This document shows positions 36,605-47,700 of a stretch of DNA of 64,000 bases, piece after piece (within the stretch, counting starts at the first letter, position 1; the number at the start of each line of letters is the position of its first letter). The position numbers and the translations under genes were made by a program. The notes beneath the pieces are model-generated. The model did not search any database. It had not been told where the DNA came from and was given only the letters and a program-made list of their open reading frames with translations. Source of the DNA: Megaleporinus macrocephalus (taxonomy: Eukaryota; Chordata; Actinopteri; Characiformes; Anostomidae); assembly GCA_021613375.1 (NCBI GenBank), contig CM038720.1, positions 8,607,962-8,671,961 of the forward strand. Direction: 5' to 3'.

Positions 36605-37224
36605 GATTTTACTGAGAGTAGGAGGTGATTTTACTGAGAGCGGGAGGTGATTTTACTGAGAGAAGGAGGTGATTTTACTGAGAGCAGGAGGTGATTTTAC
36701 TGAGAGCAGGAGGTGATTTTACTGAGAGCAGGAGGTGATTTTACTGAGAACAGGAGGTGATTTTACTGAGAACAGGAGGTGATTTTACTGAGAGTAGGAG
36801 CTGATTTAACTGAGAGAAGGAGGTGATTTTACTGAGAACAGGACATGATTTTGCTGAGAGCAGGAGGTGATTATACTGAGAGCGGGAGGTGATTTTACTG
36901 AGAGTAGGAGGTGATTTAACTGAGAACAGGAGGTGATTTTACTGAGAACAGGAGGTGATTTTACTGAGAGCGGGAGGTGATTTTACTGAGAGTAGGAGGT
37001 GATTTAACTGAGAACAGGAGGTGATTTTACTGAGAGGGGGAGGTGATTTTACTGAGAGTAGGAGCTGATTTAACTGAGAGAAGGAGGTGATTTTACTGGC
37101 AGCAGGAGGTCATTTTACTGAGAACAGGAGGTGATTATACTTAGAGCGGGAGGTGATTTTACTGAGAGTAGGAGGTGATTTAACTGAGAACAGGAGGTGA
37201 TTTTACTGGCAGCAGGAGGTGATT
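36605..37224. repeat. 22-bp minisatellite, about 28 copies
   Basis: Unit AGGAGGTGATTTTACTGAGA plus GC/AC/GT variants, directly abutting the broken end of the LINE fragment. Confidence 0.96.
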
Positions 37225-38065
37225 GTGATACTCTTTATTTAGGTTTTAGTAAATGTGCTTTACAAAGAGGAGCATGCTTTGAAGATTCTACAATATACGA
37301 TACATGTCTGCTCCCTACACGCTCCCTCTGGGGGTGGGAGGTGTCTTATGATTGGATTTGCTTTCAGTTGAAGATGTGATTATAAAAGGACTCGCGGTGC
37401 ATCCGGTGTTGGTTACTGTGGCCTACATATAATCTTGTAGGCGGTAGAGACGCACGGTTTTCAACATGAGCTGATTTAATGAAAGGCTGTAATGAAATCA
37501 GATATTAAATAATGTAATGCTGACTAAAGCCCTGTTGGAGCTGAATGAGGTTAGGATGGGGGGGGAGGTGCTGTAAGGGGAGTGATTCCTGACCAGATCT
37601 GTGGATTCACTGCAGAAAGAACTGCAGTGTCTGTAGTTTCTACAAGTCGGCCGAGCAGTGATCCTCAAATACTTTACAACACGGTTGAATATGGACGGCT
37701 TAGAAGGAGGAATGCAGTATCAGTCCAGTAGATGCCTTCACTGGTCAGTGGTATCACTCAGCAGGGAGGTCGCTAATGGTGATAGTTACTAAACTACCAC
37801 AGAGTCTGACGTTCAGAGATGTATCATCAGTGAGACACACGTATCAGACGAACGACTTGAGAAGTTTGGAAATGAAACAACTGGAGATGGAAGGATTGAT
37901 CGCCTATGTATCAGTATCGGTCGATTTTTAATCAAAATATGGTTCGTTAAACAAATGAGCCTAATTTCTGTATTTCCAGCTAGTGTTTCATCCAGTAGGA
38001 GGAGCCCTCCGTGAAAACCACTCCGGCCAGCTCCCTGCAATTCCTATCAGAACCGCTAGGTGGAA
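37225..38065. other. Noncoding sequence, no feature recognised
   Basis: Mixed composition with a G run at 37,558-37,566. No gene or element was recognised. Confidence 0.45.
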
Positions 38066-38068
38066 ATT

Positions 38069-38714
38069 AGAGGTGGGCGATATGGCTCTACAATAATATC
38101 ACGATATTTCATGGTATTTTTGCGATAACGATACTCTTGGCGATACGACAAAACATTAATTAAAAAAAAATATTTCAAGTATACACTACTGCAACTAAAT
38201 GAAAAGTAAATTTTAGTATTGCATACGTTATTATATGGCACTGACTAACTGAGATATTAAAAAATACAAGAATTTTCATCAGATTGTAACAGAAGCCAAT
38301 GATCCAGAATGTCCTGATACTAAATAATGCACTCTAAATATCTCCATATATCCAGGACTGAAGTAAAGTGAATGATACTGGTCAGATAAAATCTGTCTCT
38401 AGTAGATATAATGGGAAATGAGAAAAGTGTGAATTTTTCTTTTGATAAAAACACTAAAAGTAGTACCTGATGTGATTATTAATGATGGGTGATATGGCAC
38501 GATATTTTAGGGTATAATATCGTTCACCATATTCAAAAATGTTGGTGATATTTGTTTGATTTACTTTGTTTATTTACTTCTAATTTAGTTATAAATATTA
38601 TGCTGTTTCACATGAGCTGGTTAAAATGGTAATAAATCAGTTTAGACCATGTTTCATGACTTGCTTGCGCTAATAACTACATGTAGCCCCGCCATGGCAT
38701 ATAGCCCCGCCCTC
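38069..38714 (+). mobile_element. Fragments of hAT-like elements (GGTGGGCGATATGG ends)
   Basis: AGAGGTGGGCGATATGGC at 38,069 and TGATGGGTGATATGGCACGA at 38,484 are two left-end-like sequences in the same orientation, both followed by ATATCACGATATT-type sequence. No matching right end is visible, so these are probably two truncated or nested copies. Confidence 0.55.
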
Positions 38715-39065
38715 TATCGGTATCGACTGTCTGGCGATACAGTATATATCGTGGTACAGCAGTCACGATTCAGTATATTGTGATATATTGTGATTTTTAA
38801 AATCCTACTACTAAAACACACCACTATATGAACAGGTTTGTCAATGCTTACAATAGCACTGCACCCTTGTGCTGCTTGTTAATGTTGGAGTGGAGCTGAA
38901 AATGGATTACAACACTGCCATCTAGTGGTCAGAGGTTTAAACACAACCCACAATGATTCACTGTCTGCCAGTAATCTGTGTATTGATACTGTGTTTTAAA
39001 GAATCGATACAGTATCAGCAAACATAATATCCTGATATTCCATATTTCGATGTTTTCTTACTTCC
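38715..39065 (-). mobile_element. Dispersed repeat family C, copy 4 (inverted)
   Basis: Reverse complement of the 8,575 copy over CTGCCATCTAGTGGTCAGAG, AATCGATACAGTATC and AACATAATATCCTGATATTC. This is the most complete copy of the family in the window. Confidence 0.68.
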
Positions 39066-39224
39066 TAGCTTCAACCAGCAAACAGTTATAAACACACACA
39101 GCATGGTTGCTACTTACAGGTTACTGTTGGGGTTGCTAAGGTGGAATTGTGGATTGTCCGAGGTTGGACAAACTGAGTGAATAGTGCAGAGCATACAATG
39201 GAATTTGATTAAGAAGCTGATGAA

Positions 39225-39640
39225 TAGGAACCAACTTCAGCCTCGTTTAAAGATGAACATGATCCATGTTCATTCGGAATTCCTTGGAAAGAGTTCCAAC
39301 CTCACTTTCACAGCCTGGAACGTTGTATTTCTGTCATATAGTCCACGATTGCTGTTGATCTGTTGTTGTTTTTTCTGCTAGGCTGGAACGTGAACGTGGA
39401 GTCAGCAGTGTAACATAACAGTGTAGGATTTTGAGTCCAGCCTGTTTTATTATTCCTCATAGGAACCGACTTCAGCCTTGTTTAAAGATGAACATGATCC
39501 ATGTTCGTTCAGAATTCCTTGGAAAGAGTTCCGCCATCACTTTCCCAGCCTGGAACGCTGTATTTCTGTGCATGTTCTGCTGTTCCGTTGTTGTTATTTC
39601 TTCTGGGTCTGAACGTGAACTGGTGTATTTGAATTTTGGG
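39225..39640. repeat. Direct duplication, two copies about 234 bp apart
   Basis: AAAGATGAACATGATCCATG and ATTCCTTGGAAAGAGTTCC recur in copies starting near 39,228 and 39,462, with about 90% similarity by eye. No coding sense was recognised. Confidence 0.85.
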
Positions 39641-39734
39641 GTGGAGTCAGGAGTGTTACATAACAGGATTTTGAGCTCAGCCTGTTTTATTTTATTTTTT
39701 GTAAATGCAGGATTTGTATTTGAGGTTCACGGTA

Positions 39735-41560
39735 ATGATAGGGATCCTGTGTTGTGACCGGAAGGTCGCCGGTTTGATTCCCGGGACCAGCAAGACACGA
39801 CTGAAGTGCCCCTGAGCAAGGCACCTAACCCTAACTGCTCCCCAGACACAGTGGATAGGACTGCCCACCACTCCGGGCACGTGTGCTCACTGCCCCCTAG
39901 TGTGCATGTTCACTAGTGTGTGTGTATATGTGGGCGTTTCACTGCCCACTAGTGTGTATATTCACTAGTGTGTGTATATGTGGGTGTTTCACTGCCCCCT
40001 AGTGTGTATGTTCACTAGTGTGTTTGTATATGGGGGTGTTTCACTGCCCCCTAGTGTGTATATTCACTAGTGTGTGTATATGTGGGTGTTTCACTGCCCC
40101 CTAGTGTGTATGTTCACTAGTGTGTGTATATATGGGTGTTTCACTGCCCCCTAGTGTGTATGTTCACTAGTGTGTGTGTATATATGGGTGTTTTACTGCC
40201 CCCTAGTGTGTATGTTCACTAGTGTGTGTGTATATGTGGGTGTTTCACTGCCTCCTAGTGTGTATATTCACTAGTGTGTGTGTATATGTAAGTGTTTTAC
40301 TGCCCCATAGTATGTATGTTCACTAGTGTGTGTGTATATATGGGTGTTTCACTGCCCCCTAGTGTGTATGTTCTCTAGTGTGTGTGTATATGTAAGTGTT
40401 TCACTGCCCCCTAGTGTGTATGTTCTCTAGTGTGTGTGTATGTAAGGGTGTTTCACTGCCCCCTAGTGTGCATGTTCACTAATGTGTGTGTGTGTATATG
40501 TGGGTGTTTCACTGCCCCCTAATGTGTATATTCACTAGTGTGTGTGTGTATATGTGGGTGTTTCACTGCCCCCTAGTGTGTATATTCACTAGTGTGTGTA
40601 TATGTGGGTGTTTCACTGCCCCCTAGTGTGCATGTTCACTAGTGTGTGTGTATATGTGGGTGTTTCACTGCCCCCTAGTGTGTATATTCACTAGTGTGTG
40701 TATGTGTGGGTGTTTCACTGCCCCCTAGTGTGTATATTCACTAGTGTGTGTATATGTGGGTGTTTCACTGCCCCCTAGTGTGTATATTCACTAGTGTGTG
40801 TGTACATGTAAGTGTTTCACTGCCCCATAGTGTGCATGTTCACTAGTGTGTGTGTATATGTGGGTGTTTCACTGCCCCCTAGTGTGTATGTTCACTAGTG
40901 TGTGTGTGTATATGTGGGTGTTTCACTGCCCCCTAGTGTGTATATTCACTAGTGTGTGTATATGTGCGTCTTTCACTGCCTCCTAGTGTGTATGTTCACT
41001 AGTGTGTGTGTATATGGGGATCTTTCACTGCCCCTAGTGTGTATGTTCACTAGTGTGTGTGTATATGTGGGTGTTTCACTGCCCCCTAGTGTGTATATTC
41101 ACTAGTGTGTGTATATGTGGGTCTTTCACTGCCTCCTAGTGTGTATGTTCACTAGTGTGTGTGTATATGTAAGTGTTTCACTGCCCCCTAGTGTGCATGT
41201 TCACTAGTGTGTGTGTATATGTGGGTGTTTCACTGCCCCTAGTGTGTATGTTCACTAGTGTGTGTGTATATGTGAGTGTTTCACTGCCCCCTAGTGTGTA
41301 AGTTCACTAGTGTGTGTGTATATGTGGGCGTTTCACTGCCCCCTAGTGTGCATGTTCACTAGTGTGTGTGTATATGTGGGTGTTTCACTGGCCCCTAGTG
41401 TGTATATTCACTAGTGTGTGTATATGTGGGTGTTTCACTGCCCCCTAGTGTGTATGTTCACTAGTGTGTGTGTACATGTGGGTGTTTCACTGCACGGATG
41501 GGTTAAATGCGGAGGTCAAAGTGACAGATAAACTGTAAACTAAACTTAAACTTAAGTTTC
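39735..41560 (+). mobile_element. tRNA-derived SINE split by an internal minisatellite
   Basis: The head (39,735-39,800) contains GTGACCGGAAGGTCGCC and the Pol III B-box-like GGTTTGATTCC at 39,771-39,781. The body has CCCCTGAGCAAGGCACCTAA. The tail resumes at 41,490 with CACGGATGGGTTAAATGCGG, which normally follows directly after a single TTTCACTGC. The intervening 1.6 kb is a tandem expansion of a short internal segment. Confidence 0.8.
39890..41490 (+). repeat. SINE-internal minisatellite, about 31 copies of 50-54 bp
   Basis: Units contain TTTCACTGCCCCCTAGTGTG, then TATGTTCACTAGTGTGTG and TATATGTGGG. The unit is the reverse complement of that at 1,084-3,423. Confidence 0.96.
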
Positions 41561-41614
41561 ATCTGTATGTACTGAACTCTTCTTATTGCTATGTTAATAC
41601 AACGTTACAGTATA

Positions 41615-41617
<3 letters not shown>

Positions 41618-41679
<62 letters not shown>
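41618..41679. repeat. (TA)n microsatellite
   Basis: About 31 TA units, 86 bp upstream of the CUEDC1 5'UTR splice acceptor at 41,765. Confidence 0.95.
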
Positions 41680-41681
<2 letters not shown>

Positions 41682-41765
41682 CACTGTATTAGTGGGTTTA
41701 AAATACTTCAGTCGTTCTTATTAAATGTGAGGTGTCTGAATCATATTTCTCCCACTGCTTTGCAG

Positions 41766-42122
41766 ATCCTGAGGAGATGCCTGAGCAGGAGCCTGGTGAT
41801 CAGTGGTAGACTCTCGCCTGGAGTCTGAGTGGGCGGGTTCTGAGAAGGTCAGCCATTAGAAGAGTGTTACATGCTGCTGGAAGCCAGACAGCAGCAGCGG
41901 ACGCCAAACTCAGTGGATGCCGCGGCCCTGCGCCCCGCTATCTAACTCCGCGGGCACCATGAAAGGATAACCGGGGGCGTGGTCAGTGGGGGCGGACGCA
42001 GAGCTAGAGGGGGTGGGGCTTAGCTCGGAGAGAGGGTGGGACTTGGCACGGGTCCGGAAGGCACCATATCGTTGCCGGTGGCGAGGAGGAGTGCGCTCAG
42101 GCGGTTGGCGGCCCTTTGGATG
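41766..42122 (+). other. CUEDC1: 5'UTR portion of CUEDC1 coding exon 1, with upstream ORFs
   Basis: A splice acceptor (TTTCTCCCACTGCTTTGCAG) ends at 41,765, so the exon begins at 41,766. The leader contains upstream ATGs at 41,777 (10 codons, stop ending 41,809), 41,871 (24 codons, stop ending 41,945) and 41,917 (17 codons, stop ending 41,970). The last frame also includes an ATG in good context (GCACCATGA) at 41,959. All terminate before the main start at 42,123, so they may reduce initiation there. Confidence 0.7.
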
Positions 42123-42428
42123 ATGACCAGCCTGTTCCGCCGCAGCACCAGCAGCCATGGCAACGGCTCGCGAGGGGGAGGCGGCTCTGGAGGCCCGCCC
42201 GAGCTCAACAACAGCAGACCGCCGCGACAAGTGCGCCGGCTGGAGTTCAACCAAGCCATGGACGACTTCAAGACCATGTTCCCCAGCATGGACCACGAGG
42301 TGATCGAGTGCGTCCTGCGGGCCAACAACGGCGCCGTGGACTCCACCATCGATCAGCTGCTGCAGATGAGCCTGGACGATCAGGGGACGGATGACAGCTC
42401 GGATTCTGATGACAGCATCCCCCCTGAG
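42123..42428 (+). CDS. CUEDC1: CUEDC1 coding exon 1 (residues 1-102)
   Basis: Encodes the Gly/Ser-rich N-terminus, the [18 protein letters not shown] block and the entire CUE domain. It ends at a codon boundary (SIPPE) with donor GAG|GTGAGC. In-frame readthrough past this donor reaches a stop at 42,497. Confidence 0.96.
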
Positions 42429-44691
42429 GTGAGCCCCTCTAACTCGAAGACCAGAAACAAAGTTTTTCGCAAGTACACAAATGCAGATGTTCCATAATAC
42501 ATACATTCCTGAAGCTACATACAGCAAAAACAGTCAGACACCAACTTTGCAGTTGTTTAATTTATCAACAACTAAATAAAAGTAAATAAAAGTAAATAAA
42601 ACTAAATACAACTAAATAAAACTAAATACAACTAAATAAAACTAAATACAACTAAATAACTAAGTAGTGGTTAGTACGGTGGTGTAGTGGTTAATACGGT
42701 GGTGTAGTGGTTAGTACGGTGGTGTAGTGGTTAGTATGGTGTTGTAGTGGTTAGTACGGTGGTGTAGTGGTTAGTATGGTGTTGTAGTGGTTAGTACGGT
42801 GTTGTAGTGGTTAGTAAGGTGGTGTAGTGGTTAGTACTGTGGTGTAGTGGTTAGTATGGTGGTGTAGTGATTAGTATTGTGGTGTAGTGGTTAGTATAGT
42901 GGTGTAGTGGTTAGTATGGTGGTGTAGTGGTTAGTAAGGTGGTGTAGTGGTTAGTAAGGTGGTGTAGTGGTTAGTATGGTGGTGTAGTGGTTAGTATGGT
43001 GGTGTATTGGTTAGTATTGTGGTGTAGTGGTTAGTATTGTGGTGTAGTGGTTAGTATGGTGGTGTAGTGGTTAGTATTGTGGTGTAGTGGTTAGTATTGT
43101 GGTGTAGTGGTTAGTATGGTGGTGTAGTGGTTAGTAAGGTGGTGTAGTGGTTAGTATGGTGGTGTAGTGGTTAGTATTGTGGTGTAGTGGTTAGTATTGT
43201 GGTGTAGTGGTTAGTACGGTGGTGTAGTGGTTAGTATGGTGGTGTAGTGGTTAGTAAGGTGGTGTAGTGGTTAGTATGGTGGTGTAGTGGTTAGTATTGT
43301 GGTGTAGTGGTTAGTATTGTGGTGTAGTGGTTAGTATGGTGGTGTAGTGGTTAGTAAGGTGGTGTAGTGGTTAGTATGGTGGTGTAGTGGTTAGTAAGGT
43401 GGTGTAGTGATTAGTATGGTGGTGTAGTGGTTAGTATTGTGGTGTAGTGGTTAGTATGGTGGTGTAGTGGTTAGTAAGGTGGTGTAGTGGTTAGTATGGT
43501 GGTGTAGTGGTTAGTATGGTGGTGTAGTGGTTAGTACGGTGGTGTAGTGGTTAGTATGGTGGTGTAGTGGTTAGTATGGTGGTGTAGTGGTTAGTATGGT
43601 GGTGTAGTGGTTAGTAAGGTGGTGTAGTGGTTAGTATGGTGGTGTAGTGGTTAGTATGGTGGTGTAGTGGTTAATATGGTGGTGTAGTGGTTAGTACGGT
43701 GGTGTAGTGGTTAGTACGGTGGTGTAGTAGTTAGTATGGTGGTGTAGTGGTTAGTATGGTGGTGTAGAGGTTAGTATGGTGGTGTAGTGGTTAGTATGGT
43801 GGTGTAGTGGTTAGTACGGTGGTGTAGTGGTTAGTACGGTGGTGTAGTAGTTAGTACGGTGGTGTAGTGGTTAGTATGGTGGTGTAGTGGTTAGTACGGT
43901 GGTGTAGTGGTTAGTACGGTGGTGTAGTGGTTAGTATGGTGGTGTAGTGGTTAGTATGGTGGTGTAGTGGTTAGTATGGTGGTGTAGTGGTTAGTATGGT
44001 GGTGTAGTGGTTAGTACGGTGGTGTAGTGGTTAGTATGGTGGTGTAGTGGTTAGTATGGTGGTGTAGTGGTTAGTATGGTGGTGTAGTGGTTAGTACGGT
44101 GGTGTAGTGGTTAGTATGGTGGTGTAGTGGTTAGTATGGTGGTGTAGTGGTTAGTATGGTGGTGTAGTGGTTAGTATTATTCCTGGTAGGTAAATGGACG
44201 ATGTACCTGCAGGTTAAAGCAGTTAGATATGGAAAGGGTCAACGGTTTAGAGTAATTGAGGCCCTGCTTTCCGTGTAGCAGTGTTTGTAGGAGTGTTGGA
44301 CCGTAGTGGACGGAACAGATAGACAGAAAGGACGAACATCAAAAGTAGCAAATATTTAATAGCACGTCTAGTTGTTTTTACGTAACTTCATTAAAAGACT
44401 CTAGAGGCGGGGCTGAGGGTTGTGTATGACCCCTCAGCCTTTAATACTGATTATAAAAGCACTTTCAGGAATAAGTATTGCTGTTGTGCTCTTTTTTTAA
44501 GATTTATAAAGTTACTTTGTTCTATATTTTATTTTGCATTAAAAGACCAAACTCTGCTTTATTTACTGTTTAGTGACCCCTTTATTTTCATTTATTTTAA
44601 GTAGAGGGGTCAAACAATGCCGTAGCATGACCATATGATTTGTCACATGCAGTTTTTCATTCCAAGGGCTCAATTATTAAATTATTTAAAA

Positions 44692-44773
<82 letters not shown>

Positions 44774-47700
44774 GTATTTATTATATATATTTTTTTTATA
44801 TATATATAAAAAAATTATATATATATATTATATACATTTTTTTTCCATTTATTATTATTTATTTATTTATTTTTATACTTTTTCTTTTGTAATTCATTAC
44901 AGCAAAACAAAGGGAGAGCCAGGTGATCATCATCTAGTTGTGGAAGCATTTTTTAGCGAATATACAAAATTATAATTTCTTTAAATGAACTGTTAAAACA
45001 CCAACATGTACACCAACAGTCAGCCTACATATTTTGTTGATTATCCCTATTATTTTGGCTCTTTTGCCCAATTTTCTCCCAAATTAAGCCTCATTAATTA
45101 AAGTCCACCACTGACTACTCAGGTCTATCCCAGTCACACAGTACTACCAGAGCTAGGAGAGTGAAGGCTAGTACACGCTTCCCTTAACGCATCTATAGTA
45201 ATAGAATGCCGCTGGAGCTGGAAGTCTGAAGCACTTGGGGACATTATTATATTTAAAAAGCTTTTTTCCCTGACATTAAGCTTTTATTTACTCAGAAAAA
45301 CTATTTATTATTTAAATATTAAACAGTATTAATAGAGTAAGTAGTGCTTTTACATACGTCAGTGTGTTTATTTAACCCTTTCCAAGCTTCTCCTTCTATA
45401 AACAACCCAGTATTATTTACAGTTCTCATCTAATACCTGCTTTGACTGCTCAGTACTTCATTAAGCTAAATCAAGATTTACTGCTGAAGGAACTGAATAC
45501 ATTCATATAATGTCTGGGGCGTCCAGGAGAAATCTGGAACCTAACTTTGTTCTTCAAACTGGAGCTCAAGATCTGATATACTTCTCTCACAATAAGATAT
45601 TCATGTTACTTTGTATTGTATGTATGATTATTTACATCTGTTCTAATCAGATCTGATGTTTTTACTAGTGAAAATACAATTATTGATCAAATGCACATTA
45701 GTGAACATTATATATATATATATATTCGGCTCCCAACCAGCTGTATATGCAGCTTCACCCAAGCTTTGCATTGCTAAGCTGCCCTCTCCCCAATCTCAAT
45801 ACACAGCGGACCACATGAGTCTAAATGCTTTACGAGCTTCATCCGCAGACGTGGTTTGATCTCTCCGGAGCGGTGGAAGTCTACTCGTCAAGAAGCAGAG
45901 CTGATGCATTTTTAATGCAGAGCCTTCCTCTTCCATGCGTCTCATTAGCTTCTCAATTCTGGAGCCCGAAGCAGTCGAGGCCATCAGACCAGGCGGCTCA
46001 TGGGGGTTTGGAAGCGTTTGAACTGCAGCTTGATGTTGCTTTCGGAGCGGACAGTGATGAGGCAGGACGTTGTTGCTCCGGCACTCGGGCGTGCATGTGT
46101 CTGCGAGGAGCCCAGCTCTTGTCATAGCGCTGGCTTCAAAGCTTTGTGGTGTGCTGCACTCTCCAGGACCTCGTTCAGCAAGTAGGTCAAGCAGTTCTCT
46201 CACACAATAGAAGCTGCTGCCCTTTGGTAAACTGGCGCAGGCTAAGCGGAGGCAGGCTGGTGTCACCGGGACTGTTTTTATCCAGGACAGAGGCTGCGCA
46301 GCTGCAGCCGGCACTCTGCAGCTCCCTGTTAACCACATATTGCAATAGGCTTTGCAATCTGTTACCTCATTCTGCAGAAGCTCTTGCGACGGAATGGAAA
46401 TCCACTTGGATACGTTTATGGTTGCAACTATGTTATTTTTATTATTAATTTTTTGCTTTCTGACAACTCCAGATTGTCCGGTTTGATTGTGTCATTCAGG
46501 CTTGTATACAGCTTTTTGATTGGATTCACGGATTCCAGAAAATAACAGATTTTTTCCGTAATTTTTCCCATAGAGAATGAATAGGATGGAAAAGTGGACG
46601 CCAATCTACTGAACTTCTGCTTGGCCGTCAGACTCCGTTTCACATACACTGACTCAGGGCAGACCCCCAACTCTGACTGTGGTGTTCGTTCCACCCGCAC
46701 TCGTCTGTTTGTCGTTTTTTTTTCCATCCCTCTTTTTTCCCCATAGAGTCCCATTCATTTTTGGCCAAACTCAACCCTTATGGGTTTATTTAACCTACAC
46801 CCTCCAAACTGCATGTGCTCACTCAGGGCAGATCCCCAACCTCTAATCCACAGACACACTGACCCGCACTCCTCTTTTTGTTGTTTTTTTCATCCCTCGT
46901 TCCTCCCATAGGGACCCATTCATTTTCAGCCGTACCCAAACATTGTGGTTTCGTTCTACCTACAGCCTCCAAACTGCCTATGCTCACTCAGGGCAGATCC
47001 CCAACCTCTAATCCACAGACATACTGACCCACACTCCTCTATTTGTCGTTTAATCATCCCTCGTTCCTCCCATAGGGACCCATTCATTTTCAGCCGTACC
47101 CAAACATTACAGTTTCGTTCAACCTACAGCTTTCAAACTGCATGTGCTCACTCAGGGCAGATCCCCAAACTCTAATCCACAGACATACTGACCCACACTC
47201 CTTTATTTGTCGTTTTTTTTCCATCCCTCGTTCCTCCCATAAGGACCCATTCATTTTCAGCCGTACCCAAACATTACAGTTTTTTTCAAGCTACGGCTTT
47301 CAAACTGCATGTGCTTACCCAGGGCAGATCCCCAACCTCTAATCCACAGACATACTGACCCACACTCCTCTATTTGTCGTTTAATCATCCCTCGTTCCTC
47401 CCATAGGGACCCATTCATTTTCAGCCGTACCCAAACATTACAGTTTCGTTCAACCTACAGCTTTCAAACTGCATGTGCTCACTCAGGGCAGATCCCCAAA
47501 CTCTAATCCACAGACATACTGACCCACACTCCTTTATTTGTCATTTTTTTTCCATCCCTCATTCCTCCCATAGGGACCCATTTATTTTCAGCCGTACCCA
47601 AACATTACAGTTTCTTTCAAGCTACGGCTTTCAAACTGTCTGTACTCACTCAGAGCAGATCCCCAACCTCTAATCCACTGACACACTGACCCACAGTCCT

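Noticed and set aside
39735..39800. Genuine tRNA gene at the SINE head
   Set aside because: A B-box-like sequence is present but no cloverleaf with paired acceptor stem can be drawn, and the sequence continues into a SINE body.
42116..42394. 92-codon plus-strand frame and long minus-strand frames over CUEDC1 exon 1
   Set aside because: Shadow frames of the GC-rich CUE exon; only the frame starting at 42,123 gives the CUE domain.
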